Shown one piece after another: positions 36,100-48,600 of a stretch of DNA of 64,000 nt. The first letter of the stretch is position 1, and every line of letters begins with the position of its first letter. The position numbers were made by a program, and so were the translations under genes. The notes under the pieces are model-generated. The model ran no database searches, was not told where the DNA came from, and saw only the letters and a program-made list of their open reading frames with translations. The DNA is from Crocodylus rhombifer. Its lineage: Eukaryota; Chordata; Crocodylia; Crocodylidae. The stretch lies in the NCBI GenBank assembly GCA_038503035.1, contig JAVSML010000963.1, forward strand, positions 124,001 through 188,000. The letters are read 5' to 3'.

Positions 36100-37288
36100 C
36101 AGAAGGACTGATCTTAACAACATCTCTTTTATACCTCAACTTTAAAAAAGCCTTCGATCTGGTATCCCACGATCACCTCTTGGCTAAACTGGCTAATTGT
36201 GGCCTTGACGTCACTATGATCCACTGGCTGGGGAACCGGCTCCACGGTAGGACCCAGAGGGTGGTGGTTGATGGGAGGCAATCATCTTGGTGCGCTGTGA
36301 CCAGTGGGGTCCCACCAGGCTGTCCTAGGGCCTATACTGTTTAACATCTTCATCAATGATGTGGACACTGGTGTCAGAAGCGGACTGGCCAAGTTCGCTG
36401 ACAACACCAAACTCTGGGGTAAAGCATCCACACCTGAGGGCAGGAGGGTGATCCAGGCAGATCTGGACAGACTCATGAAATGGGCGGACAAGAACATGAT
36501 GGTGTTCAACACCGAAAAATGCAAGGTTCTCCATCTTGGGAGGAAAAATCTACACCATGCTTATAGGCTCAGTAGTGCTACACTGGTTAGCACTACCGGT
36601 GAAAGGGACTTGGGGGTCATGGTTGACCACAAGATAAACATGAGCCTTCAGCGTGATGCTGCAGCTAGTAAAGTGAGCAAAATGCTGGCTTGCTTCCATA
36701 GATACTTCTCAAGCAGATCTCAGGATGTCATTCTCCCCTTGTACTCGGCCTTGGTGAGGCCGCAGCTGGAGTACTGCATCCAGTTTTGGGCTCTGCAATT
36801 CAAAAAAGATGTGGAGAAGCTTGAGAGGGTGCAGAGGAGAGCCACGCGCATGATCAGAGGTCAGGAAAACAGACCTTATGATGAGAGGCTGAGAGCAATG
36901 GGGCTATTCAAGCCTAAAAAATGCACAGGCTCAGGGGTGATCTGATGGCCACCTATAACTTTATCGGGGTGCTCATCAGGATCTGGGGAATGACTGTTCA
37001 CCAGAGCCCCCCAAGGGACGACAAGATCGAAGAGTCACAAACTCCACTTTGACCGGTTCAGGCTGGACATAAAAAAGAAATTCTTCACTGTCCGGGCCCC
37101 CAAGGTCTGGAACAGGCTGCCACCTGAGTTGGTTCAAGCACCCACTTTGAATGCCTTCAAGACACATTTGGATGCTTATGTTGCTGGGATCCTATGGTTC
37201 CTGCTGACTTCTGCCCCTGGGGCAGGGGCTGGACTCGATGATCCTCCGGGGTCCCTTCCAGCCCAAATGTCTATGAAATCTATGAAAA
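36100..37288 (+). mobile_element. CR1 LINE fragment with RT domain, broken
   Basis: Translation on the plus strand gives ORF2 reverse transcriptase from LNFKKAFDLVSHDHLLAK through GVPPGC to ILFNIFINDVDTG, then the catalytic box as FADNTKLW instead of the usual FADD, so the second catalytic Asp is lost. It continues through KCKVLHLGRKN and LPLYSALVRPQLEYC. A one-base shift separates the GVPPGC part from the ILFNIFIND part, and further shifts follow MGLFKPKKC. The 3' end has GGGCTGGACTCGATGATCCT and two CTATGAAA units. It is 5'-truncated, dead and antisense to NPTN. Confidence 0.93.
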
Positions 37289-37394
37289 TCCTTAAGTCTT
37301 AACAATTGCCTTATTTCAGCGTTATAGCTATTTACAACTTTTCAAAGTTAAATGTACTTTTGTTGAAGGTAGAGTAGATTTGTACCTTACAGGC

Positions 37395-37845
37395 TAACCA
37401 GGTAGGCCAAATGCGTGGATGTGCTGTAGGTGGTGCTGCAGACCCATCTGTGACTCCATAAACCACACATGAAAGCATCCCCCACATGCAGCACAGGGGG
37501 TTTTTTGATGCTGGGAGATCCTGGGGCCAAACCCCCCACCCTGCCAAAAAAAGCAAGGAGGTGTATGTGGCGGTTGCACATGCTGCCCAAAACCAGAGCC
37601 TAGCTGGTTGGAGCTACACTCTGGCGGGCAGCCAGGCTCCCAGCTACAGGAACACCACGGCTGCAGCTCCAAGGCCCCCAGAATCCCAGGTAAGGTTGCT
37701 GGGGCCAGCAGTTGCTAGCCCCAGTCTCTCCTACCCTACTGGGGCGCCCTGGGGATGAGTAGCAGCAGCACAAGATGTAATGCAGCTACTTGTCCCCAGG
37801 GAAACAAATGTCTGCACTCATCTGGATGTGGCCATAGATGATACA
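37395..37845 (+). repeat. Unclassified interspersed repeat, copy 2
   Basis: This is the second copy of the repeat at 35055-35585, same orientation. Shared blocks are GGTGGTGCTGCAGACCCATC (diverged start), GGGGGTTTTTTGATGCTGGG, CAGAGCCTAGCTGGTTGGAG, GGCAGCCAGGCTCCCAGC, CCCAGGTAAGGTTGCTGGGG, and the end block ACTTGTCCCCAGGGAAACAA followed by ATCTGGATGTGG. It starts about 100 bp after the 3' end of the CR1 at 36100-37288. Confidence 0.65.
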
Positions 37846-38510
37846 GTCACAAGTTTTCATAAGCCCAAGCTCACTTCATCAGATGCTTTAAAAGCACATG
37901 CATAGAGCAGTGTATAAAATGGACAGAGCAGGGAGAGCTGGAAGAGGCAAACAAGCCAGCAGTAAGCCCACAGGAACAAAAATAAATCACAAAAACTAAT
38001 CCAGGTAATGAAATAAGAATCCATAGCCCCCATTTAAACCACTTCTGTTACCACAGTGACTTTAAAGGATCCCCCCCACCCCAACAGAAGTCTGAAAGCT
38101 CCTCCAAACCTCTCCTAGCATCAGCATGAAGTCCAAAAAGCAAAGAACAAATTGGACAAACATTCAGTGCACATCCTGTGGTACAAAAGGAGACAGCAGA
38201 GTGGAAGGCATATGTTAGAACAAAGATCTTCAGCTCACCTGGTAAAAGAGTCTATGGTCTTACTGAAAGTTACAAAATAACTTCACGGGCTAGATATGGG
38301 TTCAGATATTAATAGGGATAACTGCTACAGAGCCATCTCTCAAGGCTCCTCTGGCCATGACTTAAGAGCATTACATGGTAGTTGTGTTTAATTACAGTCA
38401 TCATTAAGCTACTCAATGATCTGTAAAGTATTAGTGAGTGAAATGCACCATGAATAAAGTAAACATTGTTCTTTTATGAGACAACACTTTGAAAATAGAG
38501 GATTTAGCTC

Positions 38511-38620
38511 GGCAAGGTTCTTTGGGTAGATGTGATATCTTTTATTAGACCAACTGATAGTAGGTGGAAAAAAGTTTTTAACAAGCTTTCCAGCGCAGTC
38601 ACCCTTCATCAGGCACAGGG
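38511..38620 (+). repeat. Half copy of the foldback repeat family
   Basis: It reads GGCAAGGTTCTTTGGGTAGA, then GTGATATCTTTTATTAGACC, then a GCTTTCCAGCGCAGTCACCC block and CTTCATCAGGCAC. This is the left arm and centre of the family seen complete at 32708; the inverted right arm is missing. Confidence 0.75.
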
Positions 38621-40659
38621 AGTCTCCACTGGTATGAGGATTTAGCTCAAAAATCTCAATATAGTTAGATGATATACTAGATGACTACTACAGGATAATC
38701 CAGAAAGACTAGCCATTTCAGGCAAATATTTACTTGATGTCACTGACAAATTTCAGGGTTTTTGTGTTAGTTTTTTGGGGGGGCGGGGGCAGGTACCAAT
38801 TTATCTTCTTCCACAGTATTATTCTTTAGATGGATCCACAGGTTTGCGCAATTAGGCAAAGTTATAACAATCAATAGGCCAAGGTTCCCTTTAAACTAAT
38901 AACTAATCTATAGTGCTCAGAGGACTATAACTAGAGGACTAATAGCAGGGTCCAGAGCCACTCAAAACAGATAAGCTTTACACACACAATTCTGCCACAG
39001 AAGTGTGAAATTTGACCTGCACTAACCCTTATTATACCTCTCCGGTACCTGCAAGTTGTGTATTGTGAAGTTACTTAACTGCAGTGCAGAGCTTCAGTAA
39101 GATCTAAAACGAAGAACTCACTTCACTTGAAAGCTTAAGATTTAAGGACAACAAGGATAACTAACTAAAAGAATATTCAACAGCCAAGTACTCCGCTGCC
39201 TATGTAGTAGAGAGAGCTACACTTGATCATATCTTACAAGAGGCCAAGAAGCATTTTTATTTAATTAAACCAACAGCATCAGAAAATTAGGAAATCTCCC
39301 AATACTAACAAGCAGAGAATTCAGGACATTGCTTCAGTGCAATGCATTTACTGACTAATTGTAAGAGCAAGGCATGAACAGCCCCAGATGGACCAAGATA
39401 GCTAAGGTTTGACCTGTCCACTACTTCAAATATGCAAAGTCCAAAACAAGCTGCAGGGAACAACTCATTTGTCAAGGATCAGAGTGGCGCAAAGTTAATC
39501 CCATGCCAAACCTGGCACATTAGTTACTCTGGACTCTGTGGCAGATCATATTAGGAAATCAGTGGAGGTCAAACTGCAGTGAAAAGGAGTCAGTAGCGAG
39601 ATGGTAACATTACTTGTGGACATGGCAAGTATATGATGAAGTAGGCTTTCCTTTCCCTTCCACTGACTGGAGTGTCTTTCATCACAAGCTAGGAGTCTGC
39701 ACAGAAAAAAGGGTAATAAAATGTTTGTATGGAGCTTTGATAGGAATCTTAACACATCGATAATGCAACCCTGTGACATCTTCGTGGGAGTCCAATTTAA
39801 AAACCACAAAAGGGGATTCCTTAATGGTTGAATAGCCTCATCAAAAATTTAAAAGCTCTCTAACTTCCTTTCCTTTATGTTCTTCCTTAACAGAACAGGC
39901 TAGAGAGATATCACAATTAGCACAGAATATATTAGCAACCATCTACCTCATTACTAGTCCAAAAATAGCTCAAATTCACTAGCTGAAGATAACCATCTAT
40001 CAATGGTAGAAGTAGCTTTGCTATGAAGTCCTCTTTTGACTTTTATTTCCAATACTTCATAATAGCTGCACTGGGCTTGAAATATACTGATGGCTGGAGA
40101 GGTGTGTGGGGAGTCTCAACATCAGGGAAATTAATCTTTGCAATTAGTTGTCTGATATGTACGAGACTTTAACAAAAAAACCCCCAAAGCCTATTCTATC
40201 TGTATTTTAAAATAATTCTTAAAAGGAAGTGTGCCGAAACTGTTTTCCAAATTTAGCACCAGAAGTCTGGTCCATTGGAAGCTTACAGCAATAGGTATGC
40301 ACGGCTATGTTAAAATGAAAAAATAGTCTTATTTGAAAAGCTCTAATAAAATGCTGAATCAGCAGCAATATCACTTGATTTATTGCATATGTCAAAGATG
40401 AAAAGTGGCTGGAACTGAGGAAGTCCAAGCACATTAGCATGCAAGAGGAAGGGAAAACACTACAGTCAACAAAAAAATTAGGTCTGTTATTGTCAGCAGG
40501 CCCTTGATACAAAAAGAGGACAAGTCTTTCAGTAAATAGGGGATATGGGGAGTCTGGAGGTGGCTACGGAGATGAATCCGAGATCTGCATGTTTGACTCT
40601 AGACATGGAAAATAGTTCCACGAAGGAGTGAATCCTGGCAATGTCAGGTCACAGCTCTT

Positions 40660-41715
40660 TACCTCTCTCTCTCCATGGCAGGTGAGTTTGCTCAAAGTGA
40701 CTGATCCCGTGCTGTACATCACAGCACCACTGAGGATGATTCAATGCTCAAGTCTCCCAAGTACTGAAGTGATATAACTTCAGATTGGTATTCAAGGTGT
40801 CCTTGAATCTCTTCTTTTGCCCACCTTCAGAGCAGTGAACAATGGTGAGTTGGGAATACAGAACTGTTTTGGGAACCTGTTCTTGGTCATCCTTATGGCA
40901 TGTTCTGTTCAAAGGAGATGGTAGCGTATAAACATGGCTTCAGCGCTGGCAGAGTTCACTTGAGCCAGAATGCTGGTGCTTATTCTTCTATCCTTCCAAT
41001 TGATATAAAGGATTTTCCAAAGACATCAATGGTGGTAATGTTTCAAAAACTGTCTGGCCTTTCCCATGTGTTGTCCAGATTTCATACTCACACAGCAGAG
41101 TAGGAAGGACAACAGCACTGTAGATAAGAAGATAGGTGTGGGTCCTGATGTCATGATCAGACACAATTTCAGAGACAGTGAAAGGAAGCATTGCCAAACT
41201 GTATCTGATGTTGAATACCGTCATCTATATATCTACTTTTCGGAAAGGTGGCTATGCAGACGGGGGAAATGCTTAGTCTTTTTAAAGGATTGCCTTTTAC
41301 TTGTAATACGTGGAGGAGCAGCTGGTTAGCTTGGGGTGGGTTGATAAAGTAGCTTGGTTTTTGTGAAGCTGAATGTGAGCCTAATCATTTCATACACTTC
41401 ACAGAAGTAAATTAAGAATGACCTGAAGCTGTTCAACTGAGTGGGCACACACAATATGGTCATCAACATATTGAAGATGAGCAATAGTTCTCTTGCATTT
41501 GGGATGTAACTAGCTGAGACTACAGATTCCTATCCAAACCATACTGGATACTGACTCCAGATAAAAATCTATCAGCAATGAGATGCAAAAGTGCTGGAGC
41601 AACCACACATCCTTGATGACCTCAGTTCTAATAATGACTGTTTCCAAGTCACTGCTTAGGATGGCTGCTATCATGCTATCATGAAGGACTCAGATGGTGG
41701 TACCAAATTTTAAAA
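40660..41715 (-). mobile_element. Non-LTR retrotransposon relic with RT motif (not CR1)
   Basis: On the minus strand, broken frames give, in order: a degenerate Ile-Lys-Asp-Val-Trp-Leu-Leu stretch; the catalytic box LQYVDDHIVCAHSVEQLQ (at about 41440-41480); a Lys-Thr-Lys segment; YSAVVLPTLLCEYEIWTTH (about 41075-41130); a Met-Thr-Lys-Asn-Arg-Phe-Pro-Lys segment; and GGQKKRFKDTL near 40786-40825. This order is that of a LINE common in turtles and crocodilians whose RT box is QYADD followed by CAHS. The clade (RTE-like or other) is uncertain. Stops and frameshifts throughout show it is long dead. It lies in the sense direction of NPTN. Confidence 0.75.
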
Positions 41716-43029
41716 CACCAGTCAAGAAAATGTAGTACATAAATACTGAAAACAGCAAAGAGTGCAAGTACATCAGGCATACAAGGGACTGATGAGAATG
41801 GCTCACAGATGAGGAGGCAAGGAAGACGACAGCACTTGCAAAGTAGTATAAGGGTAGACGAAAGCCTGCAGAGGAGGTGGCAGGTTATATTTTACAATTG
41901 AAAAAGATGCTTTTAGAAAAGATATGCACCCAAACACCCTGAATTTTAGAATAAAACCATTTTAGAACTAACTGAGCATCGACAGCTCAGTGATTCCTAG
42001 GTGAATTTTCAGAGAAAGAATCATTCAGTAAGAGTGCTTCAAACTTCAACACTGTTAAGCACATTTTGGGCCTGCTTACAAAGGAAGACAAAGAGAAACC
42101 TTGCAATAAACAGCTCCCAAAGCAGGGTGACAGAACATGGGGTAGTTAAAGGGACTAAATATGACTGTGTTCTTTCCATCCTGATGTTACACCAACATGA
42201 AGCATGCTGAGAAATGCAGAACTTGGACAGAAAGCATTTCATAAGCACTGAAAGCTATAATCCATAAAGATACTGGATACTGACATTAAGATCAAACACA
42301 GAACACAACTGACAACAGTGTAGGCCTGCACTAAACCAATACCTACCACTTAGTTTGCTATACTCCTATATTTCTCCTGTTTCATGCTGTCCCTCAATCC
42401 TTAAATCTCTAAAAAGAAATCTTTTGGTCCCACTCATACAGCAGCTGAATGATTGCCTATGTTCAATGCACTAGGTAAATTCCTTTTATTAAAATAATTG
42501 CTGGGTTTTTTGAATCTGCTACATACAAAAACCATAATGAATTACATTCATACATTACTTCAGAAAAGCCTTTCCTAATTTTAAATACCGCGATTCTATA
42601 ACTTTTTACCAAAGCAAGGATTCCCCATGACTATTATAGCTCAAAGTATATACAAAAAGATGCTACTGCCTTTTATTTTATATCAATTTTTCTTTTATTC
42701 CAAAGATAGGCACAGAGCTGATGATTTAACTGTTTTTGAAACAGATCTTATTGGAATGCTTGGCAAATTTCTGGATACTGTTTTTTTGGATGTCTAAGAG
42801 AACTATAACAACAGTAAAGTTACCTACTAATAGACTAAGCTTGAAATTTAAAACCTTGTTAGGCTCACAACACAAGCGATTGTAATTATCCTGCCACATC
42901 CCATCCTAGTCCCCTTTTTGATCACCCCCTTATTTTCATTTTAGAATGCAGTTTCTCTGGGAAAGGAAACATCTATCAATTACCTATGCAAAGTGCTATA
43001 CACCTTTAAAAGAAATGCAGAAATCTAGA

Positions 43030-43146
43030 ACTCTCGGTTCAGAGACAATACCTTTTATTAGAACGACTGAGAAATTGCAAAAAACTAAATAAATAATATT
43101 TTTCTGTAAACTTCCAGGCTCTCACACCTTTCATCAGGTTCAGGGT
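43030..43146 (+). repeat. Diverged half copy of the foldback repeat family
   Basis: It has GGTTCAGAGACAATACCTTT, then TATTAGAACGACT, a CTGTAAACTTCCAGGCTC block and CACCTTTCATCAGGTTCAGG, in the same order as the left arm plus centre of the family. The similarity is weaker than in other copies. Confidence 0.55.
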
Positions 43147-43711
43147 AAGTTAACAATGGTAAAAAGTCCCCACACACATTTAACATACTCTTAGAAAGCT
43201 GGTACATAATAATGGCCAAACCAACAGTTAATGAGAACAGATCTCCTGCTTGCAATTAAATTGCTTTTTGGAAACAGATAAAATAAAAAGCCACTTCTTT
43301 TATAAAGAAAACAAGCCAAGAATGACTTCATTCACCTGAAAACCAGCAGCTTGTTGGTAACAGTCAAAGGGTTCTTAGGAAATGGATGAATTTTAAGTAA
43401 TTGCTAATATCTGTCCTCTTTTAAGCAAGAGTATACATGAAGGCCACTGTCTTCTACAAAAGGGATTATGCTGTTTTGTTCAAGTGAAAGGATCACTGCA
43501 GTTATGAACAGGAATAAAATGCGACGGAATCAAAAGAATGTCACCAGGAGAGGACACTGCCCCTCAAAACCTGAAGCTGCACCTTTTATTCACTTAGTTT
43601 CAATAGTTCTATTCACCAAACAACCCTGATTCATCCCCCAGATTACAGTGTCCTATGCAGCGAAAGATGCAAGAGAGTTTTCTGCCTAGTTATGTAATCA
43701 AATAATTAAGG

Positions 43712-44472
43712 ACTCACTAAAGACAAGTGCCAAATCCTGCACATAGGGCAGAACAATCCCATGTACCACTACAGGTTGCGGGCAGACTAACGACCAGCTC
43801 TGCCAAAAAGGACCTGGGGGTTACAGTGGAATATGAACCAGCAGTGTGCCCTTCTTGCCAAGAAGGCTAACAGCATACTGGGCTGTATTAGTAGAAGCAT
43901 TGCCAGCAGATCAAGAGACGTAATTATGCCTCTCTGTTCTGCACTGGTGAGGCCACATGTGGAGTAGTGTCCAGTTTTGGCCCCCCATTACAGAAAGGAT
44001 GTGGACAAACTGGAGAGAGTTCAGTGAAGGGCAACAAAAAATGGCTCAGGGGCTGGGGCACATGACTTCTGAGGAGAGGCTGGGCAAACTGGGTTTATTT
44101 AGTCTGCAGAAGAGAAGACTATGGGGGGATTTAATAGCTGCCTTCAACTACCTGAAGTGGGGGTTCAAGAGAGGATGGAGCTGAACTGTTTTTAGTGGCG
44201 GCAGATGCCAGAACAAGGAGCAACTACCTCAAGTTGCAGCAAGGGAAGTTTAAGTTAGATGTCAGGAAAAAAACTCAACAGAAGGGTAATAAAAACACTA
44301 GAACAGGTTACCCAGAGAGTTTGTGGACTCTCCATCCTTCGAGGTTTTTAAGACCTGACTAGACAGACCCTTGGCTGGGATGATCTAGTTGGGGCTGGTC
44401 CTGCTTTCAGCAGTGGGCTGAACTAGATGCGACCTCCTGAGCTCCCTTCCAACCTTTATTTTCTATGATTCT
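43712..44472 (+). mobile_element. CR1 LINE 3' fragment
   Basis: It begins in CR1 ORF2 with AAAGACAAGTGCCAAATCCT, passes through CCCATGTACCACTACAGG and GGACCTGGGGGTTACAGTGG, and runs to the 3' UTR with ACTAGATGCGACCTCCTGAG and a TTCTATGATTCT tail. Conceptual translation has several stops and shifts. It is related to, but different from, the 36100 and 50080 copies, whose tails are CTATGAAAT. It lies antisense to NPTN. Confidence 0.9.
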
Positions 44473-44640
44473 GTTATCAATATGTTTAAACTATCAATAC
44501 ATGTGATACTATCTATACATATGAAAATCCTATTGTATCTATAGTATACTATCGTATCTATAGTATTGATAGTATACTATATTATCAATACATATGAAGA
44601 TATGTATAAAATATGATTATGCTATCAATACGTATGAAGA
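44473..44640. repeat. AT-rich imperfect tandem repeat after a CR1 tail
   Basis: Directly after the CR1 3' tail come irregular copies of ATCAATACATATGAAGAT and TATCTATAGTATACTAT-like units, some mirrored. It may have grown from the CR1 tail octamer or be independent. Confidence 0.6.
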
Positions 44641-45479
44641 TGGGGTTGAATGAAGGCTCCATGAGCAAACCAAGTTCTGAATACCAGACTTGAAGACCAC
44701 TGTGTCTTTCAATGGGCTTTCTAAAGCAATTTTATTTAAAGGTCCAGGCTACAGTTACAAAAAGTTACTAAAACAAGATAAATCTCCAACATTAGATACC
44801 TTTGATTTTACAGTATAGGCATGAACCCATCTTAATCATGCTTCCAAGTTGTACTCCAGCCCTGCAGAACAGCACTGAGTCCATTCCATGATGCTATAAC
44901 CAGATTAAGGTGAAGTATCATAATGTAGCCAAATCCCATAACACTGTAGGTCTCCGCAGCTTAACCAGGATCTTCCTACATTGAAGGAACATAATACAAC
45001 TAGTCTAACCCTGACAACATGAAAGAAACATTCTACTATCATTTTAGTGATGATCTCAGATGACCAGCTAACTACACCCCACCCTCAAAATATAAAAGCC
45101 TTCAATATTATTGTAGTGAAAAGCTAAATGCTAAACCAAGGTTACTGGAAGTTCAAAGGTAAATCAGGCACATTTCTCACCTGCACCTCATTCTCTGCTT
45201 GTTTTAGCACATCGCCATCTCTGTTACACAGCAAAAGAACATTAACCTACATTTCCTCAAGCTGCTCTCTTCCTTCCTTTTTCCTGCTGCCTTCCTCATT
45301 TGAATTTCAAGTTGCCAGAGCCCAGGTGTATTCTAAGGATGAAGCCTGCCTAAGCAACTTATCAGAGAGCACCTCTCTCACAAAAGGACTCTGTTTCCCA
45401 GGGGAAAAAAACTTCCAAGCTCTCCAACCCCTTTGCAAAATGAAGTTTCTTTTCTACCTGGGAGACCTGTTACAATCCT

Positions 45480-45630
45480 TGAATTCTTCTCAACCTGAAG
45501 AAGGGTGTTGCATCCAAAAGCTTGCAAAGAAAGAAGTTTTTCTGCTACTATTTAGTTGGCCTAAGAAAACATATTGCCTCTAACCCAGGAGTTTTGTTTG
45601 TCTATAATTCTTGGACCAATGCAGCTACAA
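45480..45630 (-). repeat. Half copy of the foldback repeat family
   Basis: It contains CAACCTGAAGAAGGGTGTTG, AAAAGCTTGCAAAGAAAGAA, TTTAGTTGGCCTAAGAAAAC and, at the outer end, TTGGACCAATGCAGCTACAA. These are the inverted blocks of the family's right arm in the right order, without a left arm. Confidence 0.65.
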
Positions 45631-48600
45631 CTTACATCCCTTCTAATTGTACAGAATTTTGTGGGGCTTTGGTCATTTAAAACCCCTCTCTCTAACGGAA
45701 CATGTAATTATCAATGCCCTTTCTCAAATGTCATCAACTTTTTTGATCTGGGAGGAAACAAAGCCGGCCAAATTAAAACTGGTGTTTTCTCTCCAGTTCT
45801 GACCTAGGTCAAAAGTGTTAAAAGAATCTGTAGAGAAAAATGAAAGCTGCCTGTGCTGGCTGGAGTGCAGCGAGAGGGATCCCCCTGCAATCCCAAGTAT
45901 GGCCCATCTGGAATATCTCCTACTACTGCTTGCTGCTAAGCAGGCCAATACTTGGCATCTGTACAGCCTTTCATTTTCAAAACAACTTATACAGAAGTTC
46001 ACACAAGCCTGTGAGGTATATTTTTTCAATTTAGAGGGAACATTAAGCCAATGACTTGCTCCAAGTCTGCAAAAGCCAGGATTAACATTGCCTGGACTCC
46101 CCTTCCTTGCATATGTCCAGCGGTATGGCGATTTGCTGACAAATACTGAAAAGTATTTAAGTTTTCACATCCAGTCTATTCATTTGAAATCCAAACAGTC
46201 CTTAATTTATAATTCTGACCTTTTCCCACACAAGGACCCGCCCAGGAACCTCTTCCATCTAACCCAGAAAAAAATCCCACTTTCCAACACAGTAGTAAAA
46301 TAGAAAGGGCACAGTGGTCACCACTCCCAGACTGAAAACCCCAACATTATACATAAAAATAGTGATTACATACCGCTAGGCACATAGTTCTCTTCTCCCA
46401 CGCTTCCTGATGGAATTTTAAATTAAAAGCTTTTGTGTTTCTTCAGTGTAAGCATACAAGCAATGTTTATCCCCCAAGCAAACACTTCTGTCCATGACTG
46501 GACAGTGTGGGGGAGATGAAGAGCAACTATACTTGGATCATTACATAAAAGGCAACAAATCTTTTTGTTGCAACTCATGGAAATGTGCATTATGATACTG
46601 TTTCCTAAAATATAAGCCCTTCCACTGAAGTTTTTTTATACTTCAAATTTTAGAATTCCTTAACTTCTTATCCCAATATACATTCTTACTTATTAAACAT
46701 GTTCTATCACAGCCACAAATCTTTCCTTAATGAGTCTTTTTTTAATTTGAAGCCCTCAGTGACTACAAAGAATGAGTCTGTTGGTACAAAGTAGAAGCTT
46801 CATCACCATATTCATACAAGTGATCACCTATGGACAATGCTCAAGTTCTCCAACCCTACGCTAAGAACGATGCACCCATACATCTCTGGTAACCGTAAGG
46901 AAAAGGCACAGAAATGAACTCAGACACTGAATATTCTGAAAAAGGACTGGGTAAGTTCCCCTTACGCTTTGCTGCAAGATTAACTCAATTTAACAGCTTT
47001 GTGGGGTTTTTCAAAATTTCAAAAATGCAGCATTTTAAAAAGAATGATTAAGAAAAACTGCATCCAATTATGATTTTTACTGGAGTCATGGTCTCAATAT
47101 GGGTTAACACTTGTTCTTTTATAAACGACTGAGAGAACTAACATTTTACTGAGCGTCTGTAAGATGCAACATTTTTAAAACTTATGCTCTATTGTTTTAA
47201 CTTTGGACACGAACTATTCTGAAAACCCCATTTAATTGCCAATTACCTGACAAACTGAATCCAGCTTAATCTTCTCCAGGTTGGTTTGGAGATGCTGACA
47301 TTATCAGATACAGCTGTTTGCAACAATATTTTAAAGATGATGTTATTTGCAACCAATATGTTATAATGAGGTTCTATTTTTACATGGTCACATTCTTAAA
47401 TGAGTTCAGAAATTCTTTACATAGCACATTTTCTTCCACAAGCAAACAACCTTTGCTTCAATCTGACAAAAATTAAATCATTTCTATTCACTACTGACTT
47501 GGTGTAAGTTAATGAGACATTTTATGTTTTAAAATAAATAAATAACTCATATTTGGAAACATTTATCTTCTGTCTATAATGCTGAAGGCCCTGAACCTAC
47601 TAGTAGTCCAATCTGAAAGCATAAGCAACCTTATTCTACCACCTGTGCCTATAAAATGTTAATCAGCATTTCTATGTAATGGTCAGAACACCAGTGACTG
47701 GGAGATGCAACTTGTCACCTGAACTAGGACTGCTCTTCTGATTTCAGCATTTACTTGGATTATTATGGCCCAAAGACACAAAAGAACTCTGCTTAACAGT
47801 AATGCTATTTCTATGGCTTTAGAAAGAACTTTTATTTGCCCTGAAGAGGACACACCTTGTTGTCATGAGATGAACTTAAGCGGCTGAGGGATGTGATGGA
47901 CTAAGTGACTTATCTTTTAATAGGAAGTCTTTGTACCAGCCTCTCAAAGGGTTTTCCAAATCTGAAACTGCACCAGTCTCCTAGGAAACAGGGATTATTC
48001 TTTTCACATGAGTAAAATGAAGCACATAGAAGATATGGTAAATGTGTCCAGAATCACAGCAAAAAAACCTAGAAATTGCTATCCGGTTCTCCCAAAACTC
48101 TGATGTCCTGCTTGAGTCTAAATGTTAGACAACATTACCTCCAATTTGTATTGAAAGCACAAGTTTAAAAATAAGATGCAAGCCCTATTGGGCAAAGAAA
48201 ATACTCTCCTTCACTGCCTTCTCTCAAAGTACAACAAATACACATCCATTTTGTATTTGTAGGTAAAGAGACCAGAAGGATGTGTGGCTTTCACAAAAGC
48301 CAAAGTGACACAGCCCAAATATACTAATAGAAAACTGTTCACTGTAACTAGGAAACAGTTACAGCATTGCTCAAATAAAAGGTAAGAGGGATAGTGACTA
48401 ACAGTTCTACCTTTAGCACATCCAATACAGCAAAGCTATTTCACGTTTCTTTAATTAATGGCTTAGTGCAACATCCTTTCTGCTGACTGAAACACGGACT
48501 GAGGGGCCCATGAACCTTTTTTAGGGTTTGCCCCAGGACGATAGGCATGGATGTCTGAATGACTGCACTCAGTTCCATGAGAAAATAGAAAGGTGCCATA

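Noticed and set aside
37846..38220. Extra repeat beginning GTCACAAGTTTTCATAAGCC
   Set aside because: The start looks like the tail of a SINE- or MITE-type repeat in inverted orientation, but the boundaries and the rest could not be supported.
38776..38793. G-rich run as a possible quadruplex
   Set aside because: The G tracts are too few and too irregular for a convincing four-tract motif.
45128..45583. 151-codon plus-strand frame
   Set aside because: It ends inside a foldback repeat copy and shows no domain; chance frame.
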